Positions 24,711-33,765 of a stretch of DNA of 64,000 bases are shown here, piece after piece. Both the position numbers and the translations under genes were made by a program. Every line of letters starts with the position of its first letter. Positions within the stretch are counted from its first letter, which is position 1. The notes under the pieces are model-generated. The model saw only the letters and a program-made list of their open reading frames with translations, did no database searches and was not told where the DNA came from. The stretch comes from a virus. The stretch spans positions 1 to 64,000 of IMG/VR virus record IMGVR_UViG_3300042452_000984; one strand, given 5' to 3'.

Positions 24711-27700
24711 ATGGTTCTTCCTCTGGAGGCTATCCTGTCCAAGTCAGCCGATATGGTTGTGGGCGGGGTAGCCTCCAATTTTTTTAGAGATCTTGACGGC
24801 GATGCCATTTGCCCGGACGCGATTCAACGCGCTATTCCTGGCTTCATGGCAACCCGTGGCCCGGACGGGCTAAAGGGTGGCCCCATTCGCCTGCACCATG
24901 GTTTTTGGGAGCGATTTCTAAAGCAGTCCATCTCTGCCCTTAATATTCCCTACGACCAGCAAGTGGGGCTACTTGCCGCGATCGCGCTCCCCCTGGGCCG
25001 GGTGACTGAGATGAGCGTTGATAGCGATGGCACTACGCGTTGGCGGGGTGTTCTATCTGGCGCTAACCCCATCGCCCGGGTGGTGTGGAATATGCTCAAA
25101 GAGGGCATGGTTCACCTTGGCGTTAGCGTTGGCGGCAAGATCAACGGTGTACGCCCCGGTAGAGATGCGATCGGGCGGACCTGTAACCTAATTACCGACG
25201 TGCGGCTCGATGAGCTCAGCATCACTGACAACCCAGCCAATCGATTAATTGAGTCCGAGACCCCCGACAATGGCGCGTACATTACCGCGCTTGCTAAATC
25301 TGTGGGTAATACCATGCTCGCTCAGAAACAACAGCCTTACATCTACCTGAATGGCATCGCCTATACCGCTCACCCTAGCGAGGAACATGGCATTGTCCTA
25401 CGCAAGGCAGGACGGCGGCGGGCACCCTCCCCGGGCCAGCTAGGCTTGTTTGGTGGGCACAATGAGGGCGATACCAAGGTAGAGGACGGTGTTACCTATC
25501 GGCTAAATAGCAATAGCCGGTGGGAGCGGATGGATAAACCCAAGGCCAGCGGTAAGCCGTCTGGCGGGAAGAAGAAGGCGGAAAAGCCTGCGATCGTCCC
25601 GGTGGTGGAGGCGGAGAAACGAGCAGAGACACCAGCAAAGGCAAAAGCGGCTAAGCCGAAGGCAAGACGACAAAAGGAGCCAAAACCATATCTAGAAGAT
25701 CAAAGCCCTTCATTATTGGCGGCAGAGCTAGACAAAATTAAGAATTTTCTGGCATTGGCTGATGCTGGACTTGTAAGCATAACTCCCAGAAAGCGCAAGC
25801 AAACCGAGGCTTACCTGAAGCAGGTCAAAGACGCACTTTTTGAAATAACCAAGCCTGACGACGACGCGCCAAGCATGTCTGACAACGATCTCCTGCAGGA
25901 GCTAGGCGTAGCAGGCATGTCTGACGACGACCTTATGCGAGAGCTAGGCGTTGAACCCGCCGCCCAGAACCCCGAACCCACCGTTGGCGAAATGCTGGAA
26001 CAGCAGCAAGCGGAGATAGCTGAGTCGAAACCAGTTATCTCAGGCAGGCAATTTGTCGAAGAGTTTATTTCCGCCTGGAATGACACCCATGGTTCAGAGT
26101 GGAACCGCGATGCTGCGGGGTACACAAAGGCCAAAATATGGGACAAAAAAGACGGGGAGATCCGGGTTTACTTTGGCTCCGTTAAGCAGCCATTGGTTTT
26201 CAGAAAGCAAGATAATGGCGAATACGTCGCCGCTGTAACCCCTGGTAAGTATGGACTTGACGAACAAATCGCCCCTATCCTTGACGATCTAAATTCACGG
26301 TTTTCTACCAAGCCTGAAAGCACTAAGGCTGACCAAGGCTCTGCCGGAACCCAGCAACGAGTATTGATGCAAGAAGACGAAGACGGCGTTGTTGCACCTG
26401 CAGGACAACACGAACGTGGCGTCCATATCGTGCGGGAATGGTACGAGTCAGAACCATCTCCCAAGCCCACCGTTGGCGAAATGCTGGAACAGCAGCAAGC
26501 CGCGATCGCGGATGAGCCTATGCCTGAGAGTGAGGCGATGGAGGGGGCGGAGGATGGTGCGGCACCCACATGGGAAGACGTGCCTCAACTTTTTGAAAGC
26601 GGTGACTACGAAAAAATCCCTCAAGCCCTAGGAGTAGATCCTAGATATGGGCTGTCCCCGAGTCAGGCGTCTAGGTTTCTAAACATCCTTGGAATAAAAG
26701 AAGCTAAAGCCAAAAAGATTCTTGGGCAGGGCTACCTAGAGCAAGAGCGAAAAGAATACCCAAGCATTCAACCCGATCCCGATCCTAAACGCTACTACGA
26801 TCTTGATAAGCTCGTTGACGCCATTAACGAGGCAAAGGCGTTTAAGGGAGTCAAGGCGCTGCAAAAACCTAAGGCAGAGCGCCCTAAGCGCGAACTAAAA
26901 GAAGAAGAGCTTACGCTAACGGATAATGACTGGAAGAGGCTAGCCAAGCTAAAAGGCGCCATGCCTTTCTCACCAAATTTTCTAGGTGATGGAGTTGGTG
27001 CGGAAACCTACTATTGGGTGCCAAATCATGCAATAAAAGACGCCGAATACCTAAAAAGAAAGTTAGGTTTTTATATAAAGCGCGATTTTAGCTGGAACAG
27101 AATAGAAGGCGCCAACTTTGTTATGCGGGAAGACGTCATTGATAATGTACTTGGCTACATTATTAAACCTAAATCCGAGCCCGCCGCCCAGGACCCCGAA
27201 CCCACTCTCACCAAATCTCTCACCCCCTCACTCCCCATGACTATCGATAACTTCCTCCGCAAAGCCCTGGGTAATCCTGGGCGTGAGTTTGGTTCTGGCT
27301 CATGGCGGGATACGGGCATCCCGGCGATGGGCCGTAAAGTTGACGCCAAAAGCCCGCAGCCCAAGGGCGGCAAAAAGGTACAAATGGATGAGTCCGGTAG
27401 TGCCCATGCCGGTAAGGGTATCGGTGGCAAACAACCCAAGGCCCATCGCCCCTACTCTTCCGGCGGCATGCCCCCCACCGATGTATTTGGTATCACCATC
27501 ACCCAACTAACCCGCAACTTGGCCAAAGCCTGCTACATGGACAAAGATGCCTGGGGTAGCCCGGAGACCGTTTCTTTCTTGACCGACAGCGCCAGGGCGA
27601 TCGCGGGCATGACTGACACCCCGACCGACCCGATGGTGAACTTTGTCCGGTTTTTGCAATACTGCACCCGTTTCGCCCAAGAATTGCCGTTTATGAACGA

Positions 27701-27875
27701 CTACCAGGCGGCGGGGACGGTGAAGGCGATGAATGCCGACCTAACCAAAGCGCTGGACGAATTCGTAGAGAAGATGCCTGAGGAGCTAAAGGGAAAACCT
27801 TTGCGCCCTGCCGGTTCACCCGGCGTTGTGGGCATCGACGTTCAGTTTCCCCAACAGTACGTTATTTACTCCTAG
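24711..27875 (+). CDS. Prohead serine protease with long modular extension
   Basis: 1054 residues, far longer than the usual 200-300 of the family. Residues 1-190 are an XkdF/S78-type prohead protease: FFRDLDGDAICPDAI, IRLHHGFW (His62/63), GRVTEMSVDSDG, MVHLGVSVGGKI (Ser139, nucleophile position) and VRLDELSITDNPANR. Then the recurrent module: YIYLNGIAYTAHPSEEHG, IVLRKAGRRRAPSPGQ, clamp-type QLGLFGG (243-249), GVTYRLNSNSRWER. The rest is a mosaic: Lys/Ala-rich linker with VVEAEK as in the 9922 protein, duplicated MSDNDLLQELGV / MSDDDLMRELGV, two PTVGEMLEQQQA repeats, and A+T-richer inserts at 25680-26400 and 26570-27170. The last 200 residues (ITQLTRNLAKACYMDKDAW) are a separate helical domain, possibly a scaffold. 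It immediately precedes scaffold and capsid genes. Confidence 0.85.
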   Translation: MVLPLEAILSKSADMVVGGVASNFFRDLDGDAICPDAIQRAIPGFMATRGPDGLKGGPIRLHHGFWERFLKQSISALNIPYDQQVGLLAAIALPLGRVTEMSVDSDGTTRWRGVLSGANPIARVVWNMLKEGMVHLGVSVGGKINGVRPGRDAIGRTCNLITDVRLDELSITDNPANRLIESETPDNGAYITALAKSVGNTMLAQKQQPYIYLNGIAYTAHPSEEHGIVLRKAGRRRAPSPGQLGLFGGHNEGDTKVEDGVTYRLNSNSRWERMDKPKASGKPSGGKKKAEKPAIVPVVEAEKRAETPAKAKAAKPKARRQKEPKPYLEDQSPSLLAAELDKIKNFLALADAGLVSITPRKRKQTEAYLKQVKDALFEITKPDDDAPSMSDNDLLQELGVAGMSDDDLMRELGVEPAAQNPEPTVGEMLEQQQAEIAESKPVISGRQFVEEFISAWNDTHGSEWNRDAAGYTKAKIWDKKDGEIRVYFGSVKQPLVFRKQDNGEYVAAVTPGKYGLDEQIAPILDDLNSRFSTKPESTKADQGSAGTQQRVLMQEDEDGVVAPAGQHERGVHIVREWYESEPSPKPTVGEMLEQQQAAIADEPMPESEAMEGAEDGAAPTWEDVPQLFESGDYEKIPQALGVDPRYGLSPSQASRFLNILGIKEAKAKKILGQGYLEQERKEYPSIQPDPDPKRYYDLDKLVDAINEAKAFKGVKALQKPKAERPKRELKEEELTLTDNDWKRLAKLKGAMPFSPNFLGDGVGAETYYWVPNHAIKDAEYLKRKLGFYIKRDFSWNRIEGANFVMREDVIDNVLGYIIKPKSEPAAQDPEPTLTKSLTPSLPMTIDNFLRKALGNPGREFGSGSWRDTGIPAMGRKVDAKSPQPKGGKKVQMDESGSAHAGKGIGGKQPKAHRPYSSGGMPPTDVFGITITQLTRNLAKACYMDKDAWGSPETVSFLTDSARAIAGMTDTPTDPMVNFVRFLQYCTRFAQELPFMNDYQAAGTVKAMNADLTKALDEFVEKMPEELKGKPLRPAGSPGVVGIDVQFPQQYVIYS

Positions 27876-27890
27876 CTAGGTAACTAGAAA

Positions 27891-28715
27891 ATGGACCCAC
27901 AAACCCTACAAGCCTTGATGGGAGTATTCCAACAAGGCTTACAAATTCTGCAATCTGCCCAGGCGGGTGCCGGCGCGCCCCCTACCGCTGGTGCCCCCGC
28001 CGCCAATGGTGCCCCCGCCGCCAATGGTGCGCCACCCATGGCCGCCGGTGCCCCTCCCGCCATGGACCCCGACGACGAGGACATGGAAGAGGATGACGAG
28101 GACATGGATGCCCCCGATGCCATGGATGCTGATGATGACGAAGACGACATGGACGACAGCGGCATGGGTGGTTCCTCCCTGCACGATCGCGTCAGTCAGC
28201 TAGAAAACCACACCGGCCTTAAGAAAAGCGCCCGGGGTGGCTCCTTACTTGATGCCGTCGCTGCCCTCGAAGAAACTATCCTTGGCACCGAATACGAAGG
28301 TCCCCTAGTAGATCGCGTCAACCAATTAGAGAAAGCGGCAGGTATCAGCCAACGCGCCCAGGACCAAGCACCGGACGAAATCCCGCTAGAAAACTTGATC
28401 AAAAGCGCGATCGAATCCGGCATCCAACAAGCCATGGCAACCCGTGACCCGGAGGCCAACGAAGACCCGGACGCTATCCCCGACCTACGCCAGATGCGCA
28501 AAGCAGCCAAGGGCCAGCGTTATGGCAGTCGTAAGGGCGTCGCTGGCGCGATCGTCAGTGATGAGGACCTGGTAAAGAGTGCTGCCAGCCTTGGCTGGGA
28601 CGGCGATGACCTGGACCGCCCCGTGTCCTTCGGTGATGCGCTGTTGCTGCAATACCATTCACAACAAGCGGGTGAGCCACTGCCATTTTCAGCCGATGAG
28701 GCTGACGACGATTAA
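27891..28715 (+). CDS. Probable capsid scaffolding protein
   Basis: 274 residues between prohead protease and major capsid, the standard scaffold position. An N-terminal helix is followed by a low-complexity Gly/Ala/Pro tract and a strongly acidic Asp/Met/Glu stretch (DPDDEDMEEDDEDMD). Two coiled-coil-like units follow (HDRVSQLENHTGL and VDRVNQLEKAAGI), and a basic segment lies near residue 205. Such acidic, coiled-coil proteins with no fold signature are typical scaffolds that the protease removes from the prohead. Confidence 0.75.
   Translation: MDPQTLQALMGVFQQGLQILQSAQAGAGAPPTAGAPAANGAPAANGAPPMAAGAPPAMDPDDEDMEEDDEDMDAPDAMDADDDEDDMDDSGMGGSSLHDRVSQLENHTGLKKSARGGSLLDAVAALEETILGTEYEGPLVDRVNQLEKAAGISQRAQDQAPDEIPLENLIKSAIESGIQQAMATRDPEANEDPDAIPDLRQMRKAAKGQRYGSRKGVAGAIVSDEDLVKSAASLGWDGDDLDRPVSFGDALLLQYHSQQAGEPLPFSADEADDD
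27990..28025 (+). repeat. 18-bp direct repeat in the scaffold gene
   Basis: GGTGCCCCCGCCGCCAAT at 27990-28007 is repeated at 28008-28025, encoding GAPAAN twice within the low-complexity tract. Confidence 0.85.
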
Positions 28716-28743
28716 TTTAGCTACGACATAAGGACCCCAAACC

Positions 28744-29733
28744 ATGACAAACGCTGCGCTTACCCGTCGGGCGCTACTGAAATCGCTAGGCATTAGCGAT
28801 GGCGGTGGTGCCGAGGTTACCCTCCAAACCACGATCGCCTCCGAGGTGATCCCCCTGATCCGGCAACAATGCTTCATGCGGCAGATCGCTGACCGCAGCA
28901 AGAGCCTGATCAATATGACCAAGCCCAAGATCCGCATCCCCAAGCTGGTACGCGCCCAAGGTGCCTACAGCGTCAAAGCGGGCCAACCGGCGCCGGAATT
29001 TAAGGCACGACTCGACAGCATCGACCTAGTGCCCGAGAAGCTGATGACCTGGCTACCCGTGGACCAGGAAGTATTCGAGGACAGCACTATTCGAGATATT
29101 GAAGGGATGCTCAAAGAGGAAATGGCACGGGAATTTGCCCAGGCGGAAGAACTTGCCTTCCTGCTAGGGGATACCACCGTCGACCATGGCCCCGGCGACC
29201 CTAAGAATGTTTTTAATGGGTTATTCGCCCAAGCTGGAGCAACGCCCTACACCTACGACGCCTCCCTTGACACCAGCGCTAACGCTGTTGAGGCCGGTAC
29301 TGTCACCAGCAACCTGGTACGCGCCATGCGCTACCTAGGCATCTACGGACGCAATAAGCGCGACGTAGTGGTGATGGTGGGCCTAGCCTGGGAGGAAGCC
29401 CTCCTGCGTAACCGTAGCTTCCAAACCATGAGCAGCTACGCCTATGGCTCTGGCGCTGGTATCTTCACCGGTGAGATCGGACGCCTAGCCGGTGCCCCGG
29501 TCATTGCTACCACCTTCCTGGATGCGCAACCCGGTGAAACCTACGGAAAAGCCCTGGTAATGAACCAATCAGCCTTTGCTATTGGGGACTGGCAGCGATT
29601 TAACATCAGGGTATACAACGAGATCCTGAGCCAGACAGACCAAACTGCAATCAGGGCAAGGGAACGTTTAGCCTTTACCGTTCGCTACCCTGAAGCTATT
29701 GTTGAAATTCTCAACGTTCCGTCTCAACCGTAG
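28744..29733 (+). CDS. Major capsid protein, HK97 fold
   Basis: 329 residues; AAGGA precedes the ATG. The order of elements fits HK97-type capsid proteins: an N-terminal arm (ALTRRALLKSLGIS), SEVIPLIRQQCFMRQIADRS, KPKIRIPKLVRAQGAYSV and AGQPAPEFKARLDSIDLVPEKL (E-loop region), the spine helix MLKEEMAREFAQAEELAFL, then FNGLFAQAG, a P-domain with NRSFQTMSSYAYGSG and LAGAPVIAT, and a C-terminal ERLAFTVRYPEAIVEI. Position after protease and scaffold confirms it. Confidence 0.92.
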   Translation: MTNAALTRRALLKSLGISDGGGAEVTLQTTIASEVIPLIRQQCFMRQIADRSKSLINMTKPKIRIPKLVRAQGAYSVKAGQPAPEFKARLDSIDLVPEKLMTWLPVDQEVFEDSTIRDIEGMLKEEMAREFAQAEELAFLLGDTTVDHGPGDPKNVFNGLFAQAGATPYTYDASLDTSANAVEAGTVTSNLVRAMRYLGIYGRNKRDVVVMVGLAWEEALLRNRSFQTMSSYAYGSGAGIFTGEIGRLAGAPVIATTFLDAQPGETYGKALVMNQSAFAIGDWQRFNIRVYNEILSQTDQTAIRARERLAFTVRYPEAIVEILNVPSQP

Positions 29734-29735
29734 TC

Positions 29736-30239
29736 ATGAAACAGTTAACCCTACATAGCGATCGCTTCCCTGGGCTAGGCGCACCGGTTCCACAGGTGCC
29801 GGGCGGCAAGCCTGGGGAGAAGGGTTCATTCACCTTTGCGGTGGATGTGCCCTACGAGGTAAGCGATGACACCGCCGCCGCGATCGCTGCCTTGCTTGAG
29901 TCCTTCGAGCCGCGCATCCAACGCCATTTCCGCCTATCGCTGGTGGACCTGAGTACGGATGCGGTAGCGATCGCCGCCCCGGTTGAGCCGGAGGCAACAC
30001 CAGAACCGGTGGCAGAACCCTTTGTCCTATCTACCGATGACCTGGAGTTAATCCAGGTGGAGGTAGAAAAGTTGAAGGGACTAACGATCGCCCAATCGAC
30101 GCCCATCGTTGAAAATACGGCTCTCAATGAAACCTTGCCGGTTGAACTGCGCCGCGCCTACCTACAGGCGGTAATCGACGCGGATACAAGCAAGGGTGTT
30201 GAAAAAAAGGCACAGGAACTCCTTAGCATCCTTAGCTAA
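29736..30239 (+). CDS. Head-region protein, unrecognised, 167 residues
   Basis: Starts 3 bases after the capsid stop and overlaps the next gene by one base (TAATG). N-terminal beta-rich part (KGSFTFAVDVPYEVSDD), a Pro/Glu linker near 85-100 and a helical C-terminal domain (IQVEVEKLKGLTI). Resembles head-tail connector or capsid accessory genes by position only. Confidence 0.7.
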   Translation: MKQLTLHSDRFPGLGAPVPQVPGGKPGEKGSFTFAVDVPYEVSDDTAAAIAALLESFEPRIQRHFRLSLVDLSTDAVAIAAPVEPEATPEPVAEPFVLSTDDLELIQVEVEKLKGLTIAQSTPIVENTALNETLPVELRRAYLQAVIDADTSKGVEKKAQELLSILS

Positions 30240-31576
30240 TGCCTGTCACCTATGGCACCTCGTTCGAGTATCCCTGGTTGGATAATTGGCCCATTGACAT
30301 ACAGTTGTGGGCCAACTCCAACCGGGGACCGGGCGATGAACTCGACCTAACACCGGCTACTATTACCGTCCTGGGGGTAAGTGTCCCCAGGGCATTGACG
30401 GTACGCTGGCGGGATGGCAACAATGCGATCGCGGTCAGTAGCACGACGGTAATTAGCATCCGCCATGCCAAACGGGGCGTGGTGCGGGTGGTGCCAGACC
30501 AAAGCATCTGGGACAAGATCAAACTTGACCAGGGCTATACGCTGGAGGTAATCGCCTATGGCACCCTTCAGCATAGTGAACCCTTCACCACCGCTACGCC
30601 GCCCAAGGCGACTAGCTACTGTGTCAACGGTGCTCTAGTCTATGCCGCCCCTAGGGAGGTGCTAGAGGTGCTAGGAAGCGTCCCTGGCGCATCGGTTCAG
30701 ATTGCCGTCCCCCTGGTGGGGCTGGACTGGGAACTAAATGCCCTAGGTTACTGGGAGGCGGAACTAGCCGACGACCAGGTGTTGTATGGGCTATGGGTGG
30801 ATGACCAACACGCTGCCCAGGTGGATTACAAAGACTTGGCTACCCGCTACGAACGGAGCTGGGCCAGGGTAGGCAGCACCCTTTACTACAACGGCCCGGA
30901 GAACCTAACGACAACCTACGTGGAAACCGCCTATAGCCGCTATGTACTGCGATGCCTGGAGGAAGCGACGGCTGAAGCAGAGCGCCGCACCGGTAGACGG
31001 TTTGCCAAATGGCGATACATCCGTCAGGCGTACAATGGCCTTAGCCGTCAGCGACAGGTCCACCTGCGCGAACGTCCTTTGGTTATTGATGAATTTTTTA
31101 GGATAGATGCCCTCAGCTATAGCCGCACCCTATTTAGGCGCTATACCGAAAAGGACTTTAACCCGCTCAATATTCGCAGCAGCGGCGCCCAATTGCTCCA
31201 CGGCGACGCCGAGACCGGTGTAGTCACCATCAACCAAAATATTTGGGACTATTGGGACTGGGGCTATGCCGTTGGCGCTGATATTGGCATTGGTACGTTT
31301 GCTACCCTACCGCCCGGTATGAACAACGTAGAACTTACCTACACCGCCGGGTGGGACAAGATCCCCACCGACATTGCTGAGGCGATCGCCAACATGGCCG
31401 CCGTCCGGCAAGCAATTTTCTGGCAACAAGCGCTCACCCAGGGGATGCAGGCGCTTTCGATTGGTTGTGTGAATTTGAACTTTGGACAACTGTTCACCCA
31501 GTTTTCACCAAGCTGGCAACTATCGGCCAACTTGATACTAGATAGCTACGCTCGACTTGACCTAGACATTTTGTAA
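30239..31576 (+). CDS. Probable head-tail connector protein
   Basis: 445 residues. The N-terminal half is beta-rich; the C-terminal half has RYVLRCLEEATAEAERRTGRRF and RPLVIDEFFRIDALSY, then VELTYTAGWDKIPTDIAEAIANMAAVRQA, a pattern like phage head-completion (gp6-type) proteins in which TYxAGW-IP-I-A is characteristic. The family assignment is by pattern and position after the capsid gene. Confidence 0.65.
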   Translation: MPVTYGTSFEYPWLDNWPIDIQLWANSNRGPGDELDLTPATITVLGVSVPRALTVRWRDGNNAIAVSSTTVISIRHAKRGVVRVVPDQSIWDKIKLDQGYTLEVIAYGTLQHSEPFTTATPPKATSYCVNGALVYAAPREVLEVLGSVPGASVQIAVPLVGLDWELNALGYWEAELADDQVLYGLWVDDQHAAQVDYKDLATRYERSWARVGSTLYYNGPENLTTTYVETAYSRYVLRCLEEATAEAERRTGRRFAKWRYIRQAYNGLSRQRQVHLRERPLVIDEFFRIDALSYSRTLFRRYTEKDFNPLNIRSSGAQLLHGDAETGVVTINQNIWDYWDWGYAVGADIGIGTFATLPPGMNNVELTYTAGWDKIPTDIAEAIANMAAVRQAIFWQQALTQGMQALSIGCVNLNFGQLFTQFSPSWQLSANLILDSYARLDLDIL

Positions 31577-31586
31577 GGAAACGACC

Positions 31587-32405
31587 ATGCCTCTCAATCC
31601 CCAAACCTCCCCCTTTCCCCCCATCTCTCAGCCCGAGCAAGGCTGGGAGCATAGCCTACGCAAAAGCCTGGAATACCTACAACCCGGTGAAGGCATCCGC
31701 GCCGGGCTAGAGCTAGGCTTGCCGCTCAGTAGCGGTGCGGTAACGACCGGGCTCACCCCTACCCTTACCTCTGGCGTGATCGTCGAGGGCGACAAGATCA
31801 TTGGCCCCTACGGCCCCAAGGTGACCGCTGCGGCTGCCAAAAACCTGAGCAACAAAAATATCTACTTCGGGCTCCAAGGGCTCACCTACGGCGATACCAA
31901 CAACGCCGCGCCCCTAGTCAGCGATGTGCTAATCGGTAGCCTTTCTACCGACAATGAAGCCACCGCCTCAATCCTGCACATTGGCCAGCAGTACAACTAT
32001 GGCGCCTGTCGCTTTGGCGTGCGGGGTGTCGTTAACCTAGCCAAATGCGCCAAGGGTTCAGACGTTACCTTTTTCACCTGGAGCGTCCCTGCTATCGGGC
32101 TTAAGAATGTACGGCTGACCTATGCCCATGCCCGAGTCGCGATCGCGGCTACCGCTGGCAATACTACAGGCGACGACTTTCTGTTGAAGGTGAAGCAAGG
32201 CGCCGCTAGCGCTGAAACTTTGGTGACCATTGCTGCCGCTTCCTTGGTAACCGCTGGCACCGTCGTTCGAGATGTGGCTGCTAGTGCTGACGCCCTGTCC
32301 TGGTACGATGTACCTTCTCTGACCTTCCAGTACAACCAGACCGACACCTCCACCGTGATCGCCGGTGGGGCTATCGAGGTGATGGCTATCCTGGAAATGT
32401 TCTAG
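31587..32405 (+). CDS. Possible capsid decoration or virion surface protein
   Basis: 272 residues with AAGGA ribosome site. Largely Ala/Thr/Gly beta-type sequence (TPTLTSGVIVEGDKIIGPYG; RLTYAHARVAIAATAGNTT) like phage decoration or beta-sandwich proteins. Lies between connector genes. No catalytic motif; assignment tentative. Confidence 0.55.
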   Translation: MPLNPQTSPFPPISQPEQGWEHSLRKSLEYLQPGEGIRAGLELGLPLSSGAVTTGLTPTLTSGVIVEGDKIIGPYGPKVTAAAAKNLSNKNIYFGLQGLTYGDTNNAAPLVSDVLIGSLSTDNEATASILHIGQQYNYGACRFGVRGVVNLAKCAKGSDVTFFTWSVPAIGLKNVRLTYAHARVAIAATAGNTTGDDFLLKVKQGAASAETLVTIAAASLVTAGTVVRDVAASADALSWYDVPSLTFQYNQTDTSTVIAGGAIEVMAILEMF

Positions 32406-32407
32406 TC

Positions 32408-32917
32408 ATGCAGCCTAGCCTCGGTTTTACAGAGACACCGCAAGGCATCTTCATTCGCCAGGCGATCGCCGCGATCGCGTCCAATCCAATGGTTGGCACC
32501 ACTGTCTACCATTGGAAGGCGGTGGAGGCCAAGCAGGCGACCTACAACGAGGCTGGGCAGCCTGACTATTTAGCGCCTGCAAGCGGGTTGTTTGACTCCG
32601 GCATCGACTACCGGCCCAACCCAAACAACCCACTGAAGGGCATTTTCTGCAGGCCCAAACAAACGCCATTCCAGGACAAGGGCGGCATCTACTACCAGGG
32701 CGAGGCAAGCCTTTACCTGGCGCAAGATCCGGGTGAGGTATTTGTGGTGGTCAACGATCGCCCAAAGCGTCAGGACCGATTTCAGATAGCAGGCGGCATC
32801 TATTACGCCACCGCGCCGGTGATGCCGTGCCAGATGGGTGATACCGTTGCCGCCTTTCAAGTTTTTCTATCCCGCGAACGGTTTGGAGTAAAAGAAGATG
32901 GGTTATCGCGTTATTGA
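32408..32917 (+). CDS. Neck or connector-region protein, 169 residues
   Basis: Starts 3 bases after the upstream stop and overlaps the next gene by 20 bases. Contains GIYYQGEASLYLAQDPGEVF and QDRFQIAGGIYYATAPV, a beta-rich pattern like head-closure proteins. No family firmly recognised. Confidence 0.6.
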   Translation: MQPSLGFTETPQGIFIRQAIAAIASNPMVGTTVYHWKAVEAKQATYNEAGQPDYLAPASGLFDSGIDYRPNPNNPLKGIFCRPKQTPFQDKGGIYYQGEASLYLAQDPGEVFVVVNDRPKRQDRFQIAGGIYYATAPVMPCQMGDTVAAFQVFLSRERFGVKEDGLSRY

Positions 32918-33104
32918 TACCACCGGCGAGATTAAGCAAGGTTCCATCTACCTACCGGTAGCTAAGCTGGTAGCGATCGGGGAGCCGGTGGTGGGTGTGC
33001 AGGTAGTCGCCCTCCAGGAGGAGTTAAGCGCTATCTATGGCGATCGCTTCAAGGTAGAAGAAATCACCGCCCCCAAGCCCGCTAAGGAAGCCGCAGCTAA
33101 ATAA
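32898..33104 (+). CDS. Small neck-region protein, 68 residues
   Basis: ATG 32898 with GGAG; overlaps the upstream gene by 20 bases in another frame and the next by one base. Beta-rich N-terminus (VIDTTGEIKQGSIYLPVA) and an Ala/Lys tail (KPAKEAAAK). Unrecognised. Confidence 0.65.
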   Translation: MGYRVIDTTGEIKQGSIYLPVAKLVAIGEPVVGVQVVALQEELSAIYGDRFKVEEITAPKPAKEAAAK

Positions 33105-33697
33105 TGGCTTACCGCTATGCCATCAACCTGAAGTCTGGCCAGTTTGGGCTGGGCCAGGTGAAGGAGCTGATCCCTGAGATCGCCAAGGTAGCGATCCAGG
33201 ATGCCTCCGACCTAATTACCACCTACGGCAAAGAGCACCTAAGCGGGGTGCCCTTCAGCAGCCGTACTGGCGGCCATGTCATTCAAAAACGCACCGGACG
33301 CGGTGCCGCTAGCGTCCAGGCGGAGTATCCCTACGGTTCTCCCTTTCGCTCTCGCATCTATGCCTCTGCGATGACCCGCTACGCGGACAACCCGGAGGAA
33401 TGGAACTACCTTGCCATCCTGGAGACAGGCCGGGGTGAGGTGCGCCCTAAGTACACCCCTAGCGCTAAGGCTGGCTATGCGTCCAAAGCACGACTTACGA
33501 TCCCAGGCGGCAATCATCAGCTTGTCAATGGCGAGAACGGCTTTAGGGGCATTAGTGGCCGTTATTTCTTTGCCAAGACGTTACCGCCAATGGCTGGTAA
33601 GTACTGGTTCGAGTCAGCCGTCAACCGGGCGGACCCGGAAATCCAACAGGCGATCGCGGCGGCGGTTCAAGACGTTCTAAAGGAGCATGGCTTCTGA
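33104..33697 (+). CDS. Probable tail completion protein, HK97 gp10-like
   Basis: 197 residues coupled by TAATG. The N-terminal helix (VKELIPEIAKVAIQDASDLI) is followed by YLAILETGRGEVRPKYTPS and a C-terminal FFAKTLPPMAGKYWFESAVN, the general order of gp10-type minor tail proteins at the neck. Confidence rests on gene order and this pattern. Confidence 0.6.
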   Translation: MAYRYAINLKSGQFGLGQVKELIPEIAKVAIQDASDLITTYGKEHLSGVPFSSRTGGHVIQKRTGRGAASVQAEYPYGSPFRSRIYASAMTRYADNPEEWNYLAILETGRGEVRPKYTPSAKAGYASKARLTIPGGNHQLVNGENGFRGISGRYFFAKTLPPMAGKYWFESAVNRADPEIQQAIAAAVQDVLKEHGF

Positions 33698-33765
33698 TGC
33701 TATGGTTTATCGCGATCGCCGCTTTCTTGATCATTCTCCTCTTCGAGATTGCCATCAATGGATAG
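33697..33765 (+). CDS. Possible 22-residue membrane peptide
   Basis: ATG 33697 overlaps the upstream TGA (TGATG), and the TAG (33763-33765) overlaps the next start region at 33758. The product is one hydrophobic segment, LWFIAIAAFLIILLFEIAI. Coupling on both sides supports translation; chance cannot be excluded for so short a frame. Confidence 0.4.
   Translation: MLWFIAIAAFLIILLFEIAING

Noticed and set aside
27959-28184. Long low-complexity frames opposite and beside the scaffold gene
   Set aside because: They are shadow frames of the repetitive GC-rich scaffold sequence, without ribosome sites.
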